The notes beneath the pieces were generated by a model. The model did not search any database. It was not told the origin of the DNA and worked only from the letters and a program-made list of their open reading frames with translations. A stretch of DNA of 64,000 nt from Shewanella algicola (GTDB lineage: Bacteria; Pseudomonadota; Gammaproteobacteria; Enterobacterales; Shewanellaceae), in contig NZ_BMQI01000018.1 of NCBI RefSeq assembly GCF_014648035.1, forward strand, positions 1 to 64,000. The letters run 5' to 3'. This document shows positions 28,052 to 36,382 of the stretch, piece after piece (within the stretch, counting starts at the first letter, position 1; every line of letters starts with the position of its first letter). The position numbers were made by a program, and so were the translations under genes.

Positions 28052-29446
28052 ATGAAGATGAACGCAAAATCAATTGCACTCAGTGCTGTTATCGCTGCAA
28101 GCTTTATGGCTGCAGGCGCAATGGCGAGTGATAAAACTGAACCTCGTAATGAGGTTTATAAAGATAAGTTTTCAAAGCAGTATGACAGCTGGCATGCTAC
28201 TGATGAAAGTAAAGACATTGTTGATATGTTGGAAAAAGTACCAAGTCTAGTTGTATTGTGGGCTGGTTACGGCTTTGCTAAAGATTATAATGCACCACGT
28301 GGTCATATGTATGCGATTACAGATGTAACTAATACATTACGTACCGGAGCACCAAAAAACGCTGAAGACGGCCCTATGCCAATGGCATGTTGGAGCTGTA
28401 AAAGCCCTGATGTACCTCGCATGATTGAAGAGCAAGGTGAAGATGGTTATTTCAGTGGTAAATGGTCTAAAGGCGGTCCAGAAATCGTTAATGTTCTTGG
28501 CTGTGGCGATTGTCATGTGAAAGGTTCATCAAAGTTACGTGTTTCACGTCCGTATGTTGAACGCGCAATGAACACGTTAGATACTCCGTTTGATAAAGCT
28601 TCTCGTAAAGATAAACAATCAATGGTATGTGCTCAGTGTCACGTTGAATACTACTTCGAGAAAACAGCTGACCGTAAAGGTTTTGTGAAGTTCCCTTGGG
28701 ATATGGGTACCACTGTTGAACAAATGGAAGTGTACTATGACAGCATGGAGTTCTCTGATTGGACTCACGCAGTGTCTAAAACACCTATGTTAAAAGCACA
28801 ACATCCTGGTTATGAAACTTGGAAAATGGGTACTCACGGTCAAAACAATGTAAGTTGTGTTGATTGTCATATGCCTAAAGTGACAAATGACAAAGGTCGT
28901 AAATTTACAGATCATAAAGTGGGTAACCCACTTGATCGCTTTGAAGAAACCTGTGCAACTTGTCACACTCAAAGCAAAGAATTTATGGTTAAGCAAGTTG
29001 AAGAAAGCAAACACAAAGCAGCAGATTTAAAAGCACGTGCTGAAGCGCAATTAGTTAAAGCTCACTTCGAAGCAAAAGCTGCTTGGGATGCGGGTGCAAC
29101 TGAAGCTGAAATGAAGCCTATCCTTATGGATATTCGTCATTCACAATGGCGTTGGGATTTTGCGACTGCTTCACATGGCGCATCAACTCATGCTCCAGCT
29201 GAAGTTCTACGTATTTTAGGTACTGCAGTGGATAAAGCTGCTGATGCTCGCATTAAATTAGCTCAGTTATTAGCTGTTAAAGGTGTTAAGCAACCAATTG
29301 CTTACCCAGACATTTCAACTAAAGCTAAAGCGCAAGCGGCATTAGGCATGGATATGAAAAAAATGAATGCTGAAAAAGCTGAATTCAAGAAAACACTGGT
29401 TCCTCAGTGGAAAGAAGAAGCTAAAAAGCGTGAAGCGACTTACTAA
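28052..29446 (+). CDS. nrfA: Pentaheme cytochrome c nitrite reductase
   Basis: NrfA reduces nitrite to ammonium in the periplasm with six electrons. The signal peptide ends AMA-SDK. Heme motifs in order: CWSCK (the active-site heme with lysine as ligand), CGDCH, CAQCH, CVDCH and CATCH. All five are intact. The calcium/active-site region with [12 protein letters not shown] also matches. The 464-aa length is usual. No nrfB-D genes follow, as in shewanellae, where electrons come from the quinol dehydrogenase CymA elsewhere. ATG 28052 is preferred to the GTG at 28049; ATG 28058 is also possible. Confidence 0.97.
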   Translation: MKMNAKSIALSAVIAASFMAAGAMASDKTEPRNEVYKDKFSKQYDSWHATDESKDIVDMLEKVPSLVVLWAGYGFAKDYNAPRGHMYAITDVTNTLRTGAPKNAEDGPMPMACWSCKSPDVPRMIEEQGEDGYFSGKWSKGGPEIVNVLGCGDCHVKGSSKLRVSRPYVERAMNTLDTPFDKASRKDKQSMVCAQCHVEYYFEKTADRKGFVKFPWDMGTTVEQMEVYYDSMEFSDWTHAVSKTPMLKAQHPGYETWKMGTHGQNNVSCVDCHMPKVTNDKGRKFTDHKVGNPLDRFEETCATCHTQSKEFMVKQVEESKHKAADLKARAEAQLVKAHFEAKAAWDAGATEAEMKPILMDIRHSQWRWDFATASHGASTHAPAEVLRILGTAVDKAADARIKLAQLLAVKGVKQPIAYPDISTKAKAQAALGMDMKKMNAEKAEFKKTLVPQWKEEAKKREATY

Positions 29447-29462
29447 GTAACTTGCTACATTA

Positions 29463-29491
29463 AACAGCTTATGCATTAACCATAAGCTGTT
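29463..29491 (+). other. Hairpin just after nrfA
   Basis: AACAGCTTATG and CATAAGCTGTT form a perfect 11-bp stem with a seven-base loop, 17 bases after the stop codon. No T-run follows; it may protect the nrfA mRNA 3' end, with the next hairpin acting as terminator. Confidence 0.6.
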
Positions 29492-29500
29492 ATCTCCAGT

Positions 29501-29532
29501 AAACCGTCCTTTTTTAAGGGCGGTTTTTTTAT
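29501..29532 (+). terminator. Intrinsic terminator of nrfA
   Basis: AACCGTCCTT pairs with AAGGGCGGTT (one G-U pair) around a short T-rich loop, followed by a run of T residues. Confidence 0.8.
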
Positions 29533-29607
29533 TCTATTTTGCGCAAGCCTTCTTCTGCGAACCCTTCTTAAAGTATCTATAACTGCTATTTCCCTTTGTT
29601 GAGCCTG

Positions 29608-29656
29608 CGCACCAAAAAGGGGCGCTGCGATTTTTTGGCTGCACTTTGTTGGTGCT
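29608..29656 (+). promoter_or_regulatory. Paired NtrC-type enhancer sites upstream of glnK
   Basis: TGCACTTTGTTGGTGCT (29640-29656) matches the NtrC consensus TGCACC-N5-GGTGCA in ten of twelve positions, with the usual 17-bp length. A weaker copy, CGCACC-AAAAA-GGGGCG, lies at 29608-29624, matching in nine. The copies start 32 bases apart, three helical turns, so both face the same side of the DNA. They are 60-110 bases upstream of the sigma-54-type promoter. Confidence 0.75.
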
Positions 29657-29718
29657 TTTGTAAGCAGTGGACAGTGCAGTAATTATTTAAAAGTCATATT
29701 AAACAACAAGTTAAAAAT

Positions 29719-29735
29719 CTGGCCTGATGATTGAA
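29719..29735 (+). promoter_or_regulatory. Sigma-54-type promoter for glnK-amtB
   Basis: CTGGC-N7-TTGAA matches the -24/-12 layout (TGGC, seven bases, TTGC) with correct spacing and only the last base of the GC element changed to A. It is 58 bases before the glnK start and downstream of the NtrC-type sites. Confidence 0.65.
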
Positions 29736-29792
29736 TTAGTTAGTTCAACAAATCAATAACAATTACATTTTTTCACACTTTTGGAGGTCGAG

Positions 29793-30131
29793 ATGAAACT
29801 CGTCAGCGCTATCATCAAGCCATTTAAATTGGATGATGTCCGTGAAGCCATAGCAGGCATGGGCATTGAAGGTATGACTGTTACTGAAGTTAAAGGCTTT
29901 GGTCGTCAAAAAGGACACACAGAGCTTTATCGTGGTGCAGAGTACCAGGTCGACTTTTTACCGAAAGTAAAACTTGAAATTGCTACCAAAGCAGAAAACT
30001 TGGAAATGCTTCTTGAAGCGATTACCAAAGCCGCGCACACCGGCAAAATTGGTGATGGCAAAATCTTTGTCACAGATTTAGAACAAGCAGTCCGCATCCG
30101 TACGGGTGAGCTTGATAACGAAGCATTATAA
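29793..30131 (+). CDS. glnK: Nitrogen regulatory protein P-II
   Basis: P-II proteins are trimers that signal nitrogen and energy status; GlnK binds and blocks AmtB. The T-loop tyrosine (Tyr51, uridylylated) lies in YRGAEYQ, and the C-terminal signatures TGKIGDGKIFV and VRIRTGE are complete. ATG 29793 follows GGAGGTCGAG; the ORF's earlier TTG would add EVE residues over the ribosome-binding site. The 112-aa length is exact for the family. Being cotranscribed with amtB and preceded by NtrC/sigma-54 sites, it is called glnK rather than glnB. Confidence 0.95.
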   Translation: MKLVSAIIKPFKLDDVREAIAGMGIEGMTVTEVKGFGRQKGHTELYRGAEYQVDFLPKVKLEIATKAENLEMLLEAITKAAHTGKIGDGKIFVTDLEQAVRIRTGELDNEAL

Positions 30132-30141
30132 GGGGGCGATT

Positions 30142-31392
30142 ATGGAAGAGTTAACAAAATTAGGGCTTACAGTAACTGAATTACGCTTTGCATTAGATAC
30201 ATTTTACTTTCTAATTTCAGGCGCATTAGTGATGTGGATGGCTGCAGGTTTTGCAATGTTAGAAGCAGGACTTGTGCGTTCAAAAAATACGACAGAAATT
30301 TTAACTAAAAACGTGTGTTTATATTCAATCGCTTGTGCGATGTTTTTATTAGTCGGCTACAACATTATGTATGTAGACAATGCTGAAGGCGGCTTCATTC
30401 CTTCGTTTGGTTCGTTAATTGGCTCACAAGCTGATGGTGCAGATCATGCATTAGAATCTGACTTCTTCTTCCAGGTTGTGTTTGTTGCAACGGCGATGTC
30501 AATTGTTTCGGGTGCGGTAGCTGAGCGAATGAAACTTTGGGCATTCTTAGCATTCTCAGTTGTAATGACTGCGGTAATTTATCCCGTTGAAGGTTACTGG
30601 ACTTGGGGTGGTGGATTCTTATCAGAAGCAGGTTTCTTTGACTTTGCTGGTAGCGGTATTGTACACATGGCGGGTGCAGCAGCAGCAATCTCAGGTGTAC
30701 TACTGTTAGGTGCTCGTAAAGGTAAATATGGCGCTAACGGTCAAGTACAACCAATTCCAGGTTCAAACTTACCAATGGCAACGCTAGGTATGTTCATTTT
30801 ATGGATGGGTTGGTTCGGCTTTAACGGTGGTTCTCAGTTATTAGTGTCAGATGCTGAAAATGCAACAGCAGTGGCTAAAATCTTTGTAAACACTAACTCT
30901 GCAGCGGCCTTTGGTGCTATCTCTGCACTCATCGTATGTAAGGTTGTATGGGGTAAAGCTGACTTAACCATGATTTTAAACGGTGCATTAGCAGGTCTTG
31001 TTGCGATTACTGCAGACCCATTATCACCTTCATTCTTAATGGCTGCTGTGATTGGCTTAGTTGCTGGTGGCGTGGTTATCTTCTCAATTATTGCCTTTGA
31101 CCGTGTTAAAATTGATGACCCAGTGGGTGCGATTTCAGTGCATGGTGTCGCGGGGTTCCTTGGGTTAATGTTAGTGCCTTTATCAAATGCAGACGCTAGC
31201 TTTGGTAGCCAGTTATATGGTGCTGCGGTTATCTTTATTTGGGTATTTGCTGCATCATTACTTGTATGGTTTGTATTGAAAATGACCATGGGTATTCGTG
31301 TAACAGAAGAAGAAGAATACAACGGTATGGATGTGTCTGATTGTGGTGTTGATGCCTATCCTGAATTTGTGAGTGTTAAATCTGCTGGATAA
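30142..31392 (+). CDS. amtB: Ammonium transporter
   Basis: AmtB conducts ammonium across the inner membrane through 11 helices. The twin histidines of the pore are in GSGIVHMAGAAAAIS and ISVHGVAGFLG, and the binding-site motif LGMFILWMGWFGFNGG is intact. An N-terminal region MEELTKLGLTV opens directly into the first helix, without the separate cleaved signal of E. coli AmtB. ATG 30142 follows AAGGGGGCG. It is ten bases after glnK, as expected. The length is 416 aa. Confidence 0.96.
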   Translation: MEELTKLGLTVTELRFALDTFYFLISGALVMWMAAGFAMLEAGLVRSKNTTEILTKNVCLYSIACAMFLLVGYNIMYVDNAEGGFIPSFGSLIGSQADGADHALESDFFFQVVFVATAMSIVSGAVAERMKLWAFLAFSVVMTAVIYPVEGYWTWGGGFLSEAGFFDFAGSGIVHMAGAAAAISGVLLLGARKGKYGANGQVQPIPGSNLPMATLGMFILWMGWFGFNGGSQLLVSDAENATAVAKIFVNTNSAAAFGAISALIVCKVVWGKADLTMILNGALAGLVAITADPLSPSFLMAAVIGLVAGGVVIFSIIAFDRVKIDDPVGAISVHGVAGFLGLMLVPLSNADASFGSQLYGAAVIFIWVFAASLLVWFVLKMTMGIRVTEEEEYNGMDVSDCGVDAYPEFVSVKSAG

Positions 31393-31414
31393 TCTTACCC
31401 TTGCGATACGCTTA

Positions 31415-31445
31415 AAAACAGAACCTTTGGGTTCTGTTTTTTTTG
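31415..31445 (+). terminator. Intrinsic terminator after amtB
   Basis: AAAACAGAACC pairs with GGTTCTGTTTT around a four-base loop and is followed by further T residues, 22 bases after the stop. Confidence 0.9.
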
Positions 31446-31628
31446 CTGTTTTGAAACTGTACTCTGTTTAAGTTAACTCTCATCGTTTGTGTTAAGTACT
31501 GGGGGTATAAATCCGCAGTAGTCATCTCAAGCAAAGCCTATGCAGTTTGAATACTATGTTGGCAAAACGCGCATTTCAGTGTGGATGGGTATAATGTGAC
31601 ATGGGGTTATTCGGCGTTTGGAGGGAGT

Positions 31629-31949
31629 ATGGCACATCGTTTAGGATTGAGCGTTTTGATTATAGGGCTATTAATGAGCTGTATAGCTGAAGCTGGCACC
31701 GTTATTGTGCGTAAATCATCGCAACCGTTTGATGCGTTTGCTGTGCGCGACGAACTGCAGCAACAGCATGAATGGCAAGAGCTTTTGCGTCAGCAACAAC
31801 AATTATCCATTTTGCAATCTTTACCCCTAACCTGTATTGCAGTTAAAGGGGCTTTTTTGTATTTCAATTGCGGTCAGCATTATTATCGCCCTTATCAATA
31901 TCAAGACCAGCAGTTATTTATTGAGATCAACCTAGCTCAAGAACAATAG
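31629..31949 (+). CDS. Small exported protein of unknown function
   Basis: A 106-aa protein with a clear signal peptide (LGLSVLIIGLLMSCIAEA-GT). ATG 31629 is preceded by GGAGGGAG; the ORF can be extended to 31581, but a TATAAT box at 31590-31595 sits there and would be a promoter. The mature part is rich in glutamine (QQQHEWQELLRQQQQ) and ends in an aromatic strand with two cysteines (TCIAV, FNCGQ) that may form a disulfide. I do not recognise the family. It stands alone. Confidence 0.75.
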   Translation: MAHRLGLSVLIIGLLMSCIAEAGTVIVRKSSQPFDAFAVRDELQQQHEWQELLRQQQQLSILQSLPLTCIAVKGAFLYFNCGQHYYRPYQYQDQQLFIEINLAQEQ

Positions 31950-32066
31950 GTATGTGTTAGGCGCTATTTGCCGTGTCTAGTCACTCTCCAAGATGTTCAT
32001 TTGTGGCTGAATGCCAGTCTATTGACTACGCTTTAAGGTAGCTTATTTCTATCTGAGGGTTGAATC

Positions 32067-33287
32067 ATGTCGGCTTATCACCCAAACAGGAACGCAACTA
32101 AGGCATTATGCCTATCCCCAAAAGTACTTCAATTAACGGTTAAGTTATTATTTATCATCGTATTAACCTGCCTTGTTGGCTGCCAATCTACACAGTCTAA
32201 TGTGCAAAATACTGATATTAACACCTTGTTTTACGACGATTACTTTACCCCTGTATCCACCATTGATACCGATGATATATATCAACTTCCAGAAGCATTT
32301 GTTGCCAAGTTTAGACGCCAATATCTGGCTGAGAATACACTACGAAGCAACAATATATTGGCCAATGAATGGTTGGCGCAATACATAGGTGCTACCAATG
32401 GTGGGTTTGAATATCGTGATCATTACACTCGACCCGCGGCTGAAACAGTACTTAATCGTCAGGGTAATTGCATGTCTTTAGTGGTGCTGTCAGCAGCGTT
32501 AGCTGAGGCATTAGATGTGCCAGTGGAGTTTCATGATATTGACGTAGAGCCCATTTGGGATCGCCGTGGTGGTTTTTTCTTGGTCAATGGTCATGTCAAT
32601 TTAAACTTGATGCCGCCTGAAGATAATATAACGGTATTGTTTAGGGGCTCAAAAATGCTCGTTGACTTTTTACCCGAACGTTCATTGAGGGCTTACCAAA
32701 GTAAGCGAGTCAATAAACGGCAATTATCAGCAATGTATTACAATAATGTTGCCGCTGAGGCCTTGGTTAAAAACGACTATGATCAAGCTTATGCTTTAGT
32801 TAAAAAAGCGATATTGTTAAATCCTCAATTTGTTGCTGCTATAAACACTTTGGCAGTGATTTATCGCCATAAAGGTTATCAAGCTGAAGCTGAACAAGTC
32901 TATCGAACAGCATTACAGGTGAACCCGCAAGATTTATCAACCTTGTATAATTTAGCATTAATTTTAGGTGAGCAAGATCGGTTAATTGAGTGGGCTGAAG
33001 TACACAAAGTATTAGAACTAGCCAGAATTAATAACCCTTTTTATTACTTTGATATGGCGCAGCAAGCGTATTTTGATCGACAGTATCAAGACGCGCTGGT
33101 GTGGTATAAGCGTGCCGTTGAAAAAGCAGATTACCGCCATGAGTTTTACTTTGGTTTATCGAGAGCGTATTGGGCAACGGGTGAGCAAAGGCTTGCAGAA
33201 AAAAACCTTAAGCGAGCGTTAGCATTGAGCGATGTGGATAACAAACAACGATATCAAAGTAAGTTACAAGCCATGCGTCAATACTAA
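32067..33287 (+). CDS. Lipoprotein with transglutaminase-like and TPR regions
   Basis: A signal with lipobox LVGC (Cys39) follows an unusually long, charged N-terminal stretch. Next comes a transglutaminase-like segment with RQGNCMSLVVLSAALAEAL (Cys135) and FLVNGHVNLNL (His176), the expected order of a Cys/His pair. The C-terminal half has at least four TPR units, for instance AALVKNDYDQAYALVKKA-type helices and NPQDLSTLYNLALI. This matches bacterial lipoproteins combining a transglutaminase-like fold with TPRs, whose function is unknown; enzyme activity is not certain because the acidic third residue is not clear. Confidence 0.82.
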   Translation: MSAYHPNRNATKALCLSPKVLQLTVKLLFIIVLTCLVGCQSTQSNVQNTDINTLFYDDYFTPVSTIDTDDIYQLPEAFVAKFRRQYLAENTLRSNNILANEWLAQYIGATNGGFEYRDHYTRPAAETVLNRQGNCMSLVVLSAALAEALDVPVEFHDIDVEPIWDRRGGFFLVNGHVNLNLMPPEDNITVLFRGSKMLVDFLPERSLRAYQSKRVNKRQLSAMYYNNVAAEALVKNDYDQAYALVKKAILLNPQFVAAINTLAVIYRHKGYQAEAEQVYRTALQVNPQDLSTLYNLALILGEQDRLIEWAEVHKVLELARINNPFYYFDMAQQAYFDRQYQDALVWYKRAVEKADYRHEFYFGLSRAYWATGEQRLAEKNLKRALALSDVDNKQRYQSKLQAMRQY

Positions 33288-33496
33288 TTAAGGCTATCAC
33301 TGGCTTAAGCATGCTCTATGTGTAAGTACACAATCGGTGGCTTTTTTACGTTGAGTATAATGTGTACGCTAATTATCCTTACCTAGCTCCCAAACTATAA
33401 ACCTGATGTGTGACGCTTGATTAACATGACAAACAGACACTTACATTACTGCAGAAAGGGTATTCCCTTGAGTAATTGTTGTGTTTAGGCGAGGTG

Positions 33497-34360
33497 TTAT
33501 TTGGTTAAGCGGTTGGCTTGTTGCGCAGGCTGATAGCTGTTTTGTTCAGCTAAACTGAGAATTTCTTGATACTGGTATGATTGCTTTAGGGTAGTTATGG
33601 CATTGTCTAACACTGCTGCAGTGTCTTTGTTGTGACAGGCAATCTTTCTTTCGGCTGGCGCAAATAAGGCTACTTCGGTCACCGCTAAGCTAGTGTCAAG
33701 TTTATGTCTTAGCTGGTGACGGTAATACTCAAAAATACGTCGCTCGAGTACAACAGATTGAATATGGCCATTAAATAGCATCACAACCTGGCTTTTTTGA
33801 TTTGATATTTCACTGTAAAGTGGGTTTTGTTTTGTAATCTCACTAAAGGCTTCACCAAGGTATTTTTCTGCATTTTGAAACCCTAAAATCGAAATGGGTT
33901 TAAGATCTTCAATTGTATTAATATTCAACTTGTTTTTGCTTAGGTAAAACACGCTATTTTGATATTCAATTAAACTTTGAGTGTAAAACATTCCCTCAAT
34001 ATGATCTGGCGTATTAATCATGCAATCTATTCTCTTGGTATCGACCAGGCGTTGAGCACGCAGGTTCGGTGCGTGCACAAGGTCAGTCATAGAGATACCA
34101 CTAAGCTCAAGTGCGGTGACTAATAAATCATATTGTACGCCTTGAGGTTTATTAGCAAAAAAATACGGTGCAATACTATTGCTGGTAGAAAAGCTGATTT
34201 GGGTGATATCGGGCAGTAAGGCTTGCTGTATGGTTTGGACGTGATGTTCGACTAAGATGTGAGGCAATTCAGACGGATCGCTAACGATGTCATCTGCCGT
34301 AGCGGTTAGACAGTTAAATAAGTTAAGCGTAACTAGCAAAAAAATGATGCAGTATTTCAA
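33497..34360 (-). CDS. Periplasmic solute-binding (SBP_bac_3-like) protein
   Basis: The 287-aa protein begins with a signal peptide (IIFLLVTLNLFNCLTATA-DD) and then shows the family 3 binding-protein pattern: PYFFANKPQGVQYDLLVTALELSGI near residue 65-95, DCMINTPDHIEGM, and GFQNAEKYLGEAF. There are no neighbouring ABC permease or ATPase genes, so it may be an orphan receptor-like or amino-acid-binding protein, as are many of this type in Shewanella. The ligand is unknown. Confidence 0.82.
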   Translation of the reverse strand: MKYCIIFLLVTLNLFNCLTATADDIVSDPSELPHILVEHHVQTIQQALLPDITQISFSTSNSIAPYFFANKPQGVQYDLLVTALELSGISMTDLVHAPNLRAQRLVDTKRIDCMINTPDHIEGMFYTQSLIEYQNSVFYLSKNKLNINTIEDLKPISILGFQNAEKYLGEAFSEITKQNPLYSEISNQKSQVVMLFNGHIQSVVLERRIFEYYRHQLRHKLDTSLAVTEVALFAPAERKIACHNKDTAAVLDNAITTLKQSYQYQEILSLAEQNSYQPAQQANRLTK

Positions 34361-34750
34361 ACGTTAAACTTCCTATTGTGTTGTCCTTGTCTATTATCGT
34401 CGATGTTAGTCAGGTAAATAATGGTTGTTTGTAAAGGTCATGCCTACGTTTGAAATGGTGCAAAAATTTGTTCATTATTTAGTACGAAACACATTATTGT
34501 TAACATCAGTATGGTCCATCAAATGTCTTGCATCAAGTTCACTTTTACTTTAGGTGATATCCTTCCATTTAATATCGGCATAGTTGAGTAATACTTGATT
34601 GATTTGTCGGTTGATACTGGTTAAATTGAACTTTCGCGTTCATTTTCCTGATGTACTCTACTCATTTTTATATCACTTTTATGAATTAACCCATTTCTTT
34701 CAATCTATTGAATAAGAGATATTATAGATTTTGCCGGAGTTGTAACCATT
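34361..34750. other. Non-coding gap upstream of aroG
   Basis: About 390 AT-rich bases without a gene on either strand. It must hold the promoters of the divergent binding-protein gene and aroG. A TATTAT element near 34716 is a possible -10 box for aroG. I see no convincing TyrR box, terminator or RNA gene. Confidence 0.5.
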
Positions 34751-35806
34751 ATGTATTATCAAAACGACGATATTCGTATCGATGAAATAAAAGAATTGCT
34801 ACCACCTATTGCGATTCTTGAGCGATTTCCGGCTAGCGAAAATGCATCTGCGACCGTATATAACGCGCGTAATAACATCCATAATATTTTAGCGGGTAAA
34901 GATGACCGTTTATTAGTGATTATCGGTCCTTGTTCAATTCATGACCCTGTTGCTGCATTAGAGTATGGTGAGCGTTTAAGCGTTTTACGTGAGCAATATA
35001 AAGACCAGCTTGAAATTGTTATGCGTGTCTATTTTGAAAAGCCGCGGACAACGGTGGGTTGGAAAGGCCTAATTAACGACCCTTACATGGACAATAGCTA
35101 TAAATTAAATGATGGTTTACGAACTGCACGTAAATTATTGGTCGATTTAAATGAGTGCGGCATGCCAACGGCGGGTGAGTTTTTAGATATGATCACACCC
35201 CAATATGTTGCCGATATGATGTGCTGGGGCGCCATTGGTGCGCGTACAACAGAATCTCAGGTGCATCGTGAACTGTCATCAGGACTTTCTTGCCCAGTCG
35301 GTTTTAAAAATGGCACTGATGGCACCATTAAAGTGGCGATTGATGCGATTGGTGCGGCTAATGCTCCACATCATTTTCTGTCGGTCACTAAGTTTGGTCA
35401 TTCAGCGATTGTGTCAACCAAAGGTAATCCAGATTGCCATATCATTTTACGCGGTGGCCGTGAACCAAATTACAGTGCCGCACATGTTGAAGAGATTTCA
35501 GCGCAACTGAAAAAGTCAGGCCTTGCAGATAACATTATGATTGATTTTAGCCATGCTAATAGCAGCAAGGACTATAAAAAACAGATGTTAGTGGCCAAAG
35601 ACGTTGCCGAACAAATTTCAGCAGGCAACCAAGCCATTTTTGGTGTGATGGTTGAAAGTCATTTGGCTGAAGGTCGTCAAGACCTAGTTGATGGTGTTGA
35701 ATTATGTTACGGTCAAAGTATCACCGATGCCTGTATTGGCTGGGGTGATACAGAACAATTACTGACCACGTTAAATCAAAGTGTGGTGAATCGTCGCCAA
35801 GGTTAA
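34751..35806 (+). CDS. aroG: 3-deoxy-7-phosphoheptulonate synthase, AroG type
   Basis: DAHP synthase joins phosphoenolpyruvate and erythrose 4-phosphate, the first step of the shikimate pathway. The sequence follows E. coli AroG closely from MYYQNDDIRIDEIKELLPP on; the binding motifs IGPCSIHD, YFEKPRTTVGWKGL, GARTTESQ and FKNGTDGT are intact, and the metal ligand Cys61-equivalent lies in IGPC. The length of 351 aa matches. Which amino acid inhibits it cannot be read with certainty, but similarity to AroG suggests phenylalanine. It is monocistronic with a strong terminator. Confidence 0.95.
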   Translation: MYYQNDDIRIDEIKELLPPIAILERFPASENASATVYNARNNIHNILAGKDDRLLVIIGPCSIHDPVAALEYGERLSVLREQYKDQLEIVMRVYFEKPRTTVGWKGLINDPYMDNSYKLNDGLRTARKLLVDLNECGMPTAGEFLDMITPQYVADMMCWGAIGARTTESQVHRELSSGLSCPVGFKNGTDGTIKVAIDAIGAANAPHHFLSVTKFGHSAIVSTKGNPDCHIILRGGREPNYSAAHVEEISAQLKKSGLADNIMIDFSHANSSKDYKKQMLVAKDVAEQISAGNQAIFGVMVESHLAEGRQDLVDGVELCYGQSITDACIGWGDTEQLLTTLNQSVVNRRQG

Positions 35807-35823
35807 TTGAGCCGACGGACAAA

Positions 35824-35855
35824 AAATAAGGCGCTAAATGCGCCTTATTTTTTTT
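35824..35855. terminator. Bidirectional terminator after aroG
   Basis: AAATAAGGCGC pairs with GCGCCTTATTT around TAAAT and is followed by a T-run. Its right arm covers the stop codon of the convergent small gene. Confidence 0.9.
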
Positions 35856-36021
35856 CTTGCTGTACTAAATATTCGTTTGCTTTTGCTAAGCTGCCAAATG
35901 CAGATATGAGGTTGTTGCGGCCTTTGTCTTGTAATTCAGGGTTCCCTGATTCAATCATCATCCATACCCAAGTTTGTATTAGTTGTAATGGTGGGTATTG
36001 AACTTTCGTGCTATCCAACAT
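35845..36021 (-). CDS. Small hypothetical protein, 58 aa
   Basis: ATG 36021 has AAGGATG seven bases upstream, a good ribosome-binding site. The peptide contains an aromatic segment (IQTWVWMMIES) and a basic-to-acidic C-terminal helix (FGSLAKANEYLVQQEKK). I do not recognise a family. The upstream in-frame start at 36066 would place the ribosome-binding site inside the gene and is rejected. It shares its terminator with aroG. Confidence 0.7.
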   Translation of the reverse strand: MLDSTKVQYPPLQLIQTWVWMMIESGNPELQDKGRNNLISAFGSLAKANEYLVQQEKK

Positions 36022-36382
36022 AAAGCATCCTTTAAACGGGTAAATCTTTGTTTGTGAATTACCCAAACAATCGTTTATTTATTTCTGAAGAGTATCAAAT
36101 AATATCTGTAGAAATAACTCTATTTGGGCTTAAAAAGCGAAAAATGACTAAAAAAAAATTAAAAGTAGTATTAAAGTGTGATGCAAGCCGTAAGCTTGTA
36201 AGTCTAAAGTTTTACACTTGTTAAGCCTTAATAATAAAAATATTGAGATAATTCAGGGGTTTTTACAGTAGATTGTGACGTAAGTCTGATAAGAAAATGC
36301 TTTATAATAAGACAATACTGATAAACCTCATGATCGAACTTGATCACATTGCCACGTTAAGCGGCCTAACATTGGAGTAACA
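36022..36382. other. Non-coding AT-rich gap upstream of the ABC exporter
   Basis: About 360 bases with no ORF of note. It carries a TATAAT at 36303-36308 that could serve the exporter gene, without a good -35 box at the proper distance, and AT-rich upstream DNA that could serve the small gene on the minus strand. No hairpin of note is seen. Confidence 0.45.

Noticed and set aside
31581-31628. 16-residue extension of the small exported protein
   Set aside because: It overlaps a TATAAT promoter element and the GGAGGGAG ribosome-binding site, and would hide the signal peptide.
34361-34750. TyrR-box candidate upstream of aroG
   Set aside because: TGTAAA at about 34430 lacks the matching TTTACA half at the proper distance.
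35807-36001. Plus-strand 64-aa frame after aroG
   Set aside because: It starts in the aroG terminator; the minus-strand frame has a good ribosome-binding site.
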